Both the position numbers and the translations under genes were made by a program. The notes below the pieces were generated by a model. The model did not search any database, was not told where the DNA came from, and worked only from the letters and a program-made list of their open reading frames with translations. Of a DNA stretch of 64,000 bases, positions 17,101-23,389 are shown one piece after another; the stretch's first letter is position 1, and every line of letters starts with the position of its first letter. Origin of the DNA: CAWDZK01 sp963807005 (GTDB lineage Bacteria; Actinomycetota; Actinomycetes; JACCUZ01); NCBI GenBank assembly GCA_963807005.1, contig CAWDZK010000005.1:124001-188000 (forward strand), read 5' to 3'.

Positions 17101-19070
17101 CGCACGGGTCGGCGTCGGTCGACGCGTCCGGCGCTGTCGTGTACACGCCGGTGGGGACGTACGCCGGTGCCGACTCCTTCACCTACACCGTGAGCGACCC
17201 GCAGGGGAACACCCACACGGCGACCGTGACGCTGACGGTGACCAACCAGGCGCCCTCCGCCGGCGACGACACCGCGACCGTCCCGCTGGGCGGCTCGGTC
17301 GACATCGTGGTGCTGCTCAACGACGGCGACCCGAACGGTGACCCGCTGACGGTCGCCATCGCCACGAGCCCGGCGCACGGAATCGCCGTCGTCCTGCCGG
17401 GCGGAGCCATCCGGTACACCCCGACCCCGGGCTACCTCGGCGGCGACACGTTCACGTACACCGTCGACGACGGTCAGGGCGGCTCGGCGACCGCAACGGT
17501 AGCCGTCGCCGTCGCCAACGACCCGCCGGTGGCGGGCACCGACCACGTCACGCACATCGGGCCGGTCGGGGCCGCTCTCGTCGTCCCGGTGCTGGCCAAC
17601 GACAGTGACCCCAACGGTGACCTGCTGACCGTTTCCGGCATCACCGTGGCGCCGGCACACGGCACCGCGACGGTCGTCGGCGGCCAGGTCGTCTACACGC
17701 CCGACCCCGCCTGGGCGGGCCCGGACTCCTTCCAGTACCGCGTCTCCGACGGCCACGGTGGCTTCGCGGACGGCACCGTGGACGTGGACGTGCGCAACGC
17801 CGCGCCGGTCGCTGTCGACGACGTCGCGGCCGCACGCAGCGCGATCACCACGGTGATCGCCGTGGTCGCCAACGACGCGGACCCCGACGGTGAGGCACTC
17901 ACGGTCTCCTCCGTCTCCACCCCGGCCCACGGCAGTGCCGTCCTGACCGCCGGCGGCAAGGTGCGCTACACGTCGGTCGCCGGCTTCGTCGGCGTCGACA
18001 CGTTCACCTACGCAGTCACCGACCCCCGCGGAGGCGTCTCCACCGCGACCGTCCGGGTCACCGTCGGCAACGCGGCGCCGACAGCGAGTGCCGGCACAGC
18101 GTCGACACGCGGCGGCACCCCCGTGACCGTGGACCTGCTCTCGCTGGTCACCGACCCGGACGGCCAGCGAACGGCCATCACCTCGGCGGGCCCGGCGTCG
18201 CACGGAACGGTGCTGCTCGACCCGGTGGGCGGCACGGTCAGCTACACGCCGACGCCGGGCTTCCTGGGCATCGACACCTTCTGCTACACAGCCTCGGACG
18301 GCAACGGCGGGACGGCGACGGCCTGCGTGACCGTCACGGTCGGCAACACCCCGCCGAGTGCCAACGACGACGCGGCAGTGACGACGTCCGACAAGCCGGT
18401 CAAGGTCGACGTGCGCCTGAACGACTTCGACCCCAACCCCGGGCACACGCTCGCCGTCACCTCCGTCGCGGTCACCCAGGGGAAGGGGTCGGCGGAGGTC
18501 ATGCCGGACGGTCTCGTCCGGGTGACGCCGAAGACCGGCTTCACGGGAGTGATCACGGTCGGCTACACCGTGTCCGACGGGCACGGTGGCACCGCCACCG
18601 CGGTCCTGCGCGTGCGGGTGACCGCGCCCGGCACGGCGGCACCCGCCGCGGAGTCGACGTCGGCCACGGCGACGATCGGGGTCGGCACCAGCTCGGTGGT
18701 CCTCGACCCGGCCGAGACCGTCACCCGCCACGGGCAGCTCGCAGTGAGCTCGGTCACCGACCCGGGCACCGGCCTGACGGTCACGGTGCACGACAACCGG
18801 CTGGTGGTGGACAAGCGGAAGGGTTTCGTCGGCGTCGCCACGTTCCAGTACGTCGTGATGGGAACCGATGGGGTGCCGGTCACGGTGGACCAGACAGTCC
18901 GGGTGCTCGGCGCCTCGACCGGACCGGCCGTCACCGCCGCCCAGGCGGGTCCGCTGCCGCACACAGGCGCCGGTGACGTGCTCCCGGTGGGGCTCACCGG
19001 CCTGCTCCTGCTCCTGCTCGGATCCCTGCTGGTCGGGCTGGTCCCGGGGCGGTCACGGCAGCCGCGGTGA
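14121..19070 (+). CDS. Giant sortase-anchored surface protein with DUF11 and cadherin-like repeats
   Basis: 1,649 residues from ATG 14121 (ggag five to seven bases upstream; ATG 14130 is an alternative). A signal peptide ends near AQA at 46-48. Next comes an about 330-residue region with VDDDSDPSTF and ALVWGGRP, resembling domains that precede DUF11 modules in secreted actinobacterial proteins. Two DUF11-like domains start near residues 383 and 545, then nine tandem cadherin/Big_9-like repeats occupy about 667-1500. A last beta domain precedes LPHTG at 1612-1616, a hydrophobic helix and a basic tail, the standard sortase cell-wall sorting signal. It probably forms a long stalk for adhesion or surface coating. 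No sortase gene is in the window. It stands alone, convergent with the DUF4446 gene. Confidence 0.88.
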   Translation: MGSMNRAPLGPGPATGLLRRVRPRAAALATALVVVAVTTLSGAGAAQAAITTPFASVFSQNTTGDIMLRGNTLMTCQTAVSGCTAARNTAGGGATANAALDDNAYWMVYVDDDSDPSTFNSSSSTVDMPVNATVLYAALVWGGRPAAGGTVGGTAGTAAPSPADTAKVKLKVPGGGSYTDLTASWTATDSGNYQAFADVTSLVSAAGNGSYSVANVQSGQGGDSYAGWGLAIAYRDVDAPARNLTIFRGYGSVASGQAYDIPISGFSTPPSGAVRTTLGAVSWEGDLGKIGDQLLLGNTTGTLTNVSDSLHAATNVFDSTISDRGVDSSTRSPRYKNQLGFDLATFNVDGKLPNGASSAVIRVTSTNETYYPGLLTFAHELYAPNIDMTKTVSVVKAPGNTNAGLVEPGDQLQYTLTGVNDGYDDATATVLTDVVPTGTTYVPGSITWNGVPKTDATGDDEAKYIGATRTLTVHLGTGASPSSGGSVAVGASTQAVTFRVTVDAVTDQRPIANTASVSYSGVLFTSSVSGASSTATAVAVQHRSDLAVVKSRDAGTVQVGAATPVTYTLVVTNHGPYDDPGVTVTDTLPAGAVVSGVPTSTQGSCTQPAGQVVCDLGALANGATANVTLKAVLDGSADPATNAATVTGTNFDPATSDNTSSVSTAVNRAPAAGDDARTASGGTVTFDPRSNDADPDGDPLTVSAPTTTTPTRGSVVVNGNNTLTYTAATGQAGTDTFTYAVSDGRGGSATATVTVTIPNTPPVAVGDSGTAAPGSALAVSVLGNDSDANIPTTSQSLVVSGVTQPAGGEGTVATDGSTVTFTPAPTFRKGTATFTYTVSDGAGGTDTATVTVTVPDTAPVAADDTATTPSGTAVDVDVLSNDRDDNGDPLTITGVVGAAHGTASIVGSGSSARVRYQPAAGWFGADTMTYTIGDGTTTTTAQLTVTTGSAAPVAADFSRTVPGGTATSIDVLGHVTDADSPGSSLSVVGTTSPAHGSASVDASGAVVYTPVGTYAGADSFTYTVSDPQGNTHTATVTLTVTNQAPSAGDDTATVPLGGSVDIVVLLNDGDPNGDPLTVAIATSPAHGIAVVLPGGAIRYTPTPGYLGGDTFTYTVDDGQGGSATATVAVAVANDPPVAGTDHVTHIGPVGAALVVPVLANDSDPNGDLLTVSGITVAPAHGTATVVGGQVVYTPDPAWAGPDSFQYRVSDGHGGFADGTVDVDVRNAAPVAVDDVAAARSAITTVIAVVANDADPDGEALTVSSVSTPAHGSAVLTAGGKVRYTSVAGFVGVDTFTYAVTDPRGGVSTATVRVTVGNAAPTASAGTASTRGGTPVTVDLLSLVTDPDGQRTAITSAGPASHGTVLLDPVGGTVSYTPTPGFLGIDTFCYTASDGNGGTATACVTVTVGNTPPSANDDAAVTTSDKPVKVDVRLNDFDPNPGHTLAVTSVAVTQGKGSAEVMPDGLVRVTPKTGFTGVITVGYTVSDGHGGTATAVLRVRVTAPGTAAPAAESTSATATIGVGTSSVVLDPAETVTRHGQLAVSSVTDPGTGLTVTVHDNRLVVDKRKGFVGVATFQYVVMGTDGVPVTVDQTVRVLGASTGPAVTAAQAGPLPHTGAGDVLPVGLTGLLLLLLGSLLVGLVPGRSRQPR
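16119..18632 (+). repeat. Nine tandem cadherin-like repeats (protein level)
   Basis: Each unit of about 85-95 residues opens with a variant of PPVAVDD, has LxNDxDPNGDPLTV in the middle and ends with DTFTYTVSDGxGG then TATVTVTV. Openings are recognisable as NRAPAAGDD, TPPVAVGDS, TAPVAADDT, AAPVAADFS, QAPSAGDDT, DPPVAGTDH, AAPVAVDDV, AAPTASAGT and TPPSANDDA. The Asp/Asn-rich loops fit calcium binding. Units differ clearly in sequence, so the array is old rather than freshly amplified. Confidence 0.85.
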
Positions 19071-19159
19071 CCGGGCGCGGCGACCCGCCGAGCTGCGGAC
19101 CGGCGCACCGTGCCGGGCCGGTCGTACGCGGTGAGTCCACGACCAGGCGGCGGGTGGCG

Positions 19160-19567
19160 TCAGGCGGGGCGGGCGGCGGCGATCGCCTCCTGCTCCTCCG
19201 GGGAGAGGGTGTGCTCGCTCTGGCCGCCGACCAGCGCCTTGGCGTAGGTGCGGGTCTCGGACCGTCCGTTGATCGAGGAGAGCACCAGGCCGTCGCCCTG
19301 GTCGTCGAGCAGGGCCGCGGAGAACGAGAGCCGGCCACCCATGTCGCCGAACGCGTCGTAGCGCACGACGGCCACGTGCCGCAGCGCCCGGGGGTCCGGC
19401 CCGGCGGCCTCGGTGACGGCCCGGGCTGCGGGGCCGGCGCGGCGAACCCGGCGCGCGACCACCCGCAGCCGGGCGAGCACGACGAGCACCAGCAGCAGGG
19501 CGAGCGCGGCGGTGGCCGCGGCCGCCAGGGCGACGGCCTGGTAGGTCTCGGTGGACCAGCTGGGCAC
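19160..19567 (-). CDS. DUF4446-family membrane-anchored protein
   Basis: 135 residues. One N-terminal membrane helix (about 8-30) is followed by a basic stretch and a conserved domain with VVRYDAFGDMGGRLSFS, ALLDDQGDGLVLSSING and RSETRTYAK. This is the DUF4446 signature, common in Gram-positive bacteria and of unknown function. GTG at 19567 is preferred: GAGGA lies about seven bases upstream and the longer frame from 19714 adds an unlike extension before the membrane helix. It is divergent from larB across 238 bp that hold a palindrome. Confidence 0.83.
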   Translation of the reverse strand: MPSWSTETYQAVALAAAATAALALLLVLVVLARLRVVARRVRRAGPAARAVTEAAGPDPRALRHVAVVRYDAFGDMGGRLSFSAALLDDQGDGLVLSSINGRSETRTYAKALVGGQSEHTLSPEEQEAIAAARPA

Positions 19568-19724
19568 GGGTGTCCTCGGGGTGACGGGGCGGGAGGTCCG
19601 CACGCTACCGGCAGACACCGGTCCCACCCGGTACGCGCGGCCGGACCGGGGCACCGCCGCGGCCACGGCGGCCTTGGCGGGGTGGCGCTGTGCCTGACGC
19701 GGCATCTGCGCCACGACAAGCGCG

Positions 19725-19750
19725 CGTCGACCACGTCTACGTGGTCGACG
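19725..19750. promoter_or_regulatory. 26-bp near-perfect palindrome, candidate operator upstream of larB
   Basis: cgtcgaccacgt and acgtggtcgacg are exact inverted copies around two central bases. It lies between divergent genes, so a terminator is unlikely. Its centre is about 68 bases before the larB start and predicted transcription start, a distance where activators often bind. It is equally placed to act on the DUF4446 side. Confidence 0.5.
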
Positions 19751-19793
19751 GCGCGGGAGGCGGGCAGGTGGGTCCGGGCCCGGGGGCGGGTCC

Positions 19794-19799
19794 TAGATT
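19794..19799 (+). promoter_or_regulatory. -10 element of larB, leaderless type
   Basis: TAGATT, six bases, then the GTG start of larB. No ribosome binding site is visible. With the palindrome about 55 bases upstream, this looks like an activator-dependent leaderless promoter. Confidence 0.5.
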
Positions 19800-19805
19800 G
19801 ACGGC

Positions 19806-20573
19806 GTGGACCGCGCCGAGCTGACCTCGTTGCTGGACGCCGTCGCCGCCGGGGGGATGGCGGTCGATGCCGCCGTGGACCGCCTCGCGGACGGCCCGTT
19901 GCACGGCCCGCTCGACCTCGGCTTCGCCCGGGTCGACACCCACCGCGGGGTCCGGACCGGCGACCCGGAGGTCGTCTACGCCGCCGGCAAGAGCCCCGAG
20001 CAGACCGTGGCCATCCTGCGTGCGTTGACCGAGCAGGGCCCGCGCGCCGCCGTCGCCACCCGGGTCCCGGACGCCACCGCCGACGCCGTCCTGGCCGCCT
20101 TCCCGGACGCGCTGGTCGACCCGGTCGCCCGGGCCGTGGCGGTGGGCGCCCTGCCCGAGCCGCGGGGCACGGTGTGCGTGGTGGCGGCCGGCACCTCCGA
20201 CGGTCCGGTGGCGGCGGAGGCGGCGTTCGTGGCGCGCGCGTTCGGCGCCGGGGTCCGCCGGATCGACGACGTCGGCGTCGCCGGCCTGCACCGGCTGATG
20301 GCGGTCCGGTCCGAGCTGGACGACGCCGACTGCCTCGTGGTGGTGGCCGGGATGGAGGGCGCGCTGCCCAGCGTCGTCGGTGGCCTGACCGGCGTGCCGC
20401 TGGTGGCGGTGCCGACGTCGGTCGGGTACGGCGCGTCGTACGGCGGGCTGGCCGCGCTCCTCGCGATGCTCAACTCGTGCGCGCCGGGCGTCACCGTGTG
20501 CAACATCGACAACGGCTTCGGGGCCGGGGTGTTCGCCGCCCGGGTGGCGCGCCGGGCAGCGGCGCGCACATGA
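19806..20573 (+). CDS. larB: Nickel pincer cofactor biosynthesis protein LarB
   Basis: 255 residues. LarB carboxylates the pyridinium ring of nicotinic acid adenine dinucleotide and splits the phosphoanhydride, giving the first intermediate of the nickel-pincer nucleotide cofactor of lactate racemase and related enzymes. The C-terminal half resembles PurE/AIR carboxylase: VVAAGTSDGPVAAEA, the RIDDVGVAGLHRL turn, then VVAGMEGALPSVVGGL and PTSVGYGASYGGLAALL. The N-terminal part (VDTHRGVRTGDPEVVYAAGKS) is typical of LarB. The stop overlaps the larC ATG by four bases. LarE and a LarA-type enzyme are not in the window. Confidence 0.93.
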   Translation: MDRAELTSLLDAVAAGGMAVDAAVDRLADGPLHGPLDLGFARVDTHRGVRTGDPEVVYAAGKSPEQTVAILRALTEQGPRAAVATRVPDATADAVLAAFPDALVDPVARAVAVGALPEPRGTVCVVAAGTSDGPVAAEAAFVARAFGAGVRRIDDVGVAGLHRLMAVRSELDDADCLVVVAGMEGALPSVVGGLTGVPLVAVPTSVGYGASYGGLAALLAMLNSCAPGVTVCNIDNGFGAGVFAARVARRAAART

Positions 20574-21767
20574 CCGCCACCGGCTCGCTGCTCTGGGTGG
20601 ACGCCTCGGCCGGAGCCTCCGGCGACATGCTGCTCGGTGCGTTGGTCGGCGCGGGCGCGGACCTGGCGGTGCTGCAGGCAGCGGTCGACGCGCTGGGCAC
20701 CGAGCCGGTGCGACTGGTGCGGACTGCGGTCACCCGCGGCGGGCTGGCGGCCACCAAGGTCGACGTCGAGGTGGCGCCGAGCGAGGTGCGCCGCACCTGG
20801 CCGGACGTGCGGGCGCTGGTAGAGGGCGCGGGGCTGGGCGTCAGCCGTCCGCGACCGGGCACTGGACGTGTTCGCGCGGCTGGCCAGCGCGGAGGGGGCG
20901 GCGCACGGGATCGACCCGGAGCAGGTGCACTTCCACGAGGTCGGCGCCCTCGACTCGCTGGCCGACGTGGTCGCTGTCAGCGCCGCTCTGCACGACCTCG
21001 GGGTCACCGAGGTGCACTGCGGGCCGCTGGCGCTGGGCCGTGGCGAGGTGCGCACCGCGCACGGGGTGCTGCCGGTGCCGGTCCCGGCAGTCCTGGGCGT
21101 GCTGGCCGGGACCGGGGCGCCCGCCTCCGCCGGCGAGGTCGACGGCGAGGCGTGCACCCCGACCGGGGCCGCGCTGCTCGCCTCGGCGGTGACCCGCTGG
21201 GGCCCGATGCCGGCGATGACCGTGCGAGCGACCGGGAGCGGGGCCGGCGGCCGCGACCCCGAGGGCAGGGCCAACGTGCTCCGGGCCGTGCTGGGCGACC
21301 CGGTCGACGTGCCGTCGCGCGAGCAGGCGGGCGAGGCGGTGGTGCTCGAGGCCAACGTCGACGACCTGGACCCCCGGGTCTGGCCGGCAGTGCTGGCTGC
21401 GCTGCTCGCGGCGGGGGCCGCGGACGCCTGGCTCACGCCCATCCTGATGAAGAAGGGCCGGCCGGCGCACACCCTGTCGGTGCTGACCGACCCGGGCGCG
21501 CTCGACGCCGTCCGCCGGGTGATGTTCATCGAGAGCTCCACGATCGGCGTGCGCGAGCACCGGGTCGGCAAGCACGCCCTGGACCGCGAGCTGCGCACGG
21601 TGCAGGTCGACGGCTGCCAGGTGGCGGTCAAGGTGGCGAGGCTGGACGGCAGCGTGGTCAACGTCTCGCCGGAGTACGACGACGTCGCGGCGGCGGCGGC
21701 CGTGCTCGGCCGGCCGGTCAAGGCGGTCCTCGCCGCGGCCGTCGCCGCCGCCGAGGCCCTCGCCTGA
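20570..21767 (+). CDS. larC: Nickel insertion protein LarC, apparent +1 frameshift
   Basis: LarC inserts nickel, using CTP, into the pincer nucleotide. The N-terminal segment (ATG 20570 to about 20842) reads DASAGASGDMLLGALVGAG as in LarC, then leaves frame. From about 20844 the next frame continues with AVRDRALDVFARLA, AHGIDPEQVHFHEVG, the DSLADV segment and the C-terminal domain with EANVDDLDP and LMKKGRPAHTL. One extra base near 20838-20843 explains the break. Frame 3 upstream is closed by a TAG at 20820, so the shift must lie after it. Intact length would be about 398 residues, normal for LarC. It may be a sequencing error, a lesion, or programmed frameshifting, which has been reported for larC1/larC2 of Lactobacillus plantarum. 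Confidence 0.85.
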
Positions 21768-22376
21768 ATGGACCTCGCTCACGTCGCGACGGCCTTCGCC
21801 CTGATCTTCCCGGTCGAGCTGCCGGACAAGACGTTCGTCGCGACGCTCGTGCTGGCCACCCGGTACCGGCCGCTGCCGGTGTGGCTCGGCGTGTCCGCGG
21901 CGTTCCTCGTGCAGTCGCTGGTCGCCGTCACCGCCGGCTCGCTGCTCTCGCTGCTGCCGCACCCCGTGGTCGGCCTGGTCGCCGGCCTGCTCTTCCTCGT
22001 CGGTGCAGTCGTCCTGTGGCGCGGGGCGGCCCGCGCGGACGCGGAGGAGGCCGAGCAGGAGGCGGCGTTCAGCGCCAGGGCGTCGCGGGACGTCACCGGC
22101 GTCCGGGCCGCGGCGACCAGCTTCGGCGTGCTGTTCCTCGCCGAGTGGGGCGACCTGTCGCAGCTGCTCACCGCCGGGCTCGCCGCCCGCTACCACGACC
22201 CGGTCAGCGTCTTCGCCGGCTCGTGGCTGGCCCTCGTCGTGGTGGCCGGGCTGGCCGTCGGGCTCGGCCGCACGCTGCTCCGCTACGTCCGGCTGTCGAC
22301 GATCCGCCGGGTCGGCGCCACGGTCTGCCTGGTGCTCGCCGCGGTGGCGGTGTACGACGTGGTCGCCGCGCTCTGA
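21768..22376 (+). CDS. TMEM165/GDT1-family cation transporter
   Basis: 202 residues with six helices in two repeats. The two family motifs appear as ELPDKT near residue 17 and EWGDLSQ near 126, which form the cation-binding site. GDT1/UPF0016 proteins move manganese or calcium out of the cytoplasm in exchange for protons. The ATG directly follows the larC stop, so it is cotranscribed with larBC. That suggests a metal-homeostasis link with the nickel cofactor genes, though whether nickel is a substrate is unknown. The first motif has Leu-Pro in place of the more usual Xaa-Gly of ExGD. Confidence 0.87.
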   Translation: MDLAHVATAFALIFPVELPDKTFVATLVLATRYRPLPVWLGVSAAFLVQSLVAVTAGSLLSLLPHPVVGLVAGLLFLVGAVVLWRGAARADAEEAEQEAAFSARASRDVTGVRAAATSFGVLFLAEWGDLSQLLTAGLAARYHDPVSVFAGSWLALVVVAGLAVGLGRTLLRYVRLSTIRRVGATVCLVLAAVAVYDVVAAL

Positions 22377-22397
22377 CCCCGGTCGCGTCGGCTGCGG

Positions 22398-23315
22398 TCA
22401 GAGGTCCGCGCGCTCGGTCATGCTGAAGCGCAGCTTGGCCATCATGTTCTCCACCTCGGGGCTGATCCCGCTGGTGTCGAACAACTCGTGCGCGCGGGCG
22501 GCGATGCCTTCCGCCGTGAACCTGGTGTCGTGGTTCTGGATCACGGCCACCGAGGTGAACGGCTGGTACAGCTCGACCGCGTCGCCCTGCACGCCGAACA
22601 CCTTGCCGCTGATGGTGCCCGCGGCGTCGCTGCAGAGGTAGGCCACCAGCGGGGCGACGTTGTCCGGGTGCCAGAAGTCGAACGTCTCGCCCTCGTCGTC
22701 GGCAGAGAGGTCCTTGAAGCTGCCGTACGCCGACTCGGTCATCCGGGTCCGGGCGGCGGGTGCGATCGCGTTGCACCGCACGCCGTACCTGGCCATCTCC
22801 ATGGCCACGATCGTCGAGAAGGCCGCGATGCCGGCCTTCGCGGCGCCGTAGTTGGCCTGGCCGAAGTTTCCGAGCAGCCCGGACGACGAGGCCGTGCACA
22901 CGATGCGCCCACCCGTGCCGGTGTCCTTCCAGTGCGCACAGGCGGCTCGGGTCGGCAGGAAGTGGCCCCGCAGGTGCACCTTGATCACGGAGTCCCACTC
23001 GTCGGCCGACATCTTCGCGACGGTGCGGTCGCGCAGGATGCCCGCGTTGTTGACCAGGCCGTCGAGCCGGCCCCAGGTGTCCAGCGCGGTGGCGATCAGC
23101 CCGCGGGCGGTGTCCTCCTCGGAGCAGTCGCCGGTGTCGAGCGCTGCCTCACCACCGGCGGCGGTGATCTCGTCGACGACCGCCTGTCCCGCCTCGGGGT
23201 CCAGCTCGTTGACCACGACGCGGGCGCCCTCGCGGGCGAGCTCGATCGCCTCGCCGCGGCCGATGCCGCGCCCCGCGCCGGTGACGATCACGACCTTGCC
23301 GTCCAGGAGAGCCAT
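22398..23315 (-). CDS. Short-chain dehydrogenase/reductase
   Basis: 305 residues. The cofactor motif TGAGRGIGRG is at about 12-21, NNAG near 91, and the catalytic set Ser...Tyr-X3-Lys appears in TASSSGLLGNFGQANYGAAK. Such proteins resemble the 3-oxoacyl-ACP reductase/17-beta-HSD4-like group. The C-terminal extension beyond the core (about residues 240-305, TRFTAEGIAARAHELFDTS) is seen in actinobacterial SDRs near fatty acid or steroid breakdown genes. No such genes lie here, so the substrate is open. The minus-strand TAGGGT seven bases before ATG 23315 suggests a leaderless transcript. Confidence 0.85.
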   Translation of the reverse strand: MALLDGKVVIVTGAGRGIGRGEAIELAREGARVVVNELDPEAGQAVVDEITAAGGEAALDTGDCSEEDTARGLIATALDTWGRLDGLVNNAGILRDRTVAKMSADEWDSVIKVHLRGHFLPTRAACAHWKDTGTGGRIVCTASSSGLLGNFGQANYGAAKAGIAAFSTIVAMEMARYGVRCNAIAPAARTRMTESAYGSFKDLSADDEGETFDFWHPDNVAPLVAYLCSDAAGTISGKVFGVQGDAVELYQPFTSVAVIQNHDTRFTAEGIAARAHELFDTSGISPEVENMMAKLRFSMTERADL

Positions 23316-23322
23316 GCGGGTG

Positions 23323-23328
23323 ACCCTA
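23323..23328 (-). promoter_or_regulatory. -10 element of the short-chain dehydrogenase, leaderless type
   Basis: Minus-strand TAGGGT, seven bases, then ATG. Same arrangement as at pheA. Confidence 0.4.
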
Positions 23329-23389
23329 CGAGCCGCCCGGTCCGGGGTCCCAATCGGCCCGACCTGCCGGATCGCTGCGCTCGCGCGGG

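Noticed and set aside
15045..18962. 1,305-codon open frame on the minus strand opposite the repeat protein
   Set aside because: It is a by-product of high GC third positions in the real gene; it has no domain and is very rich in Arg/Gly/Val.
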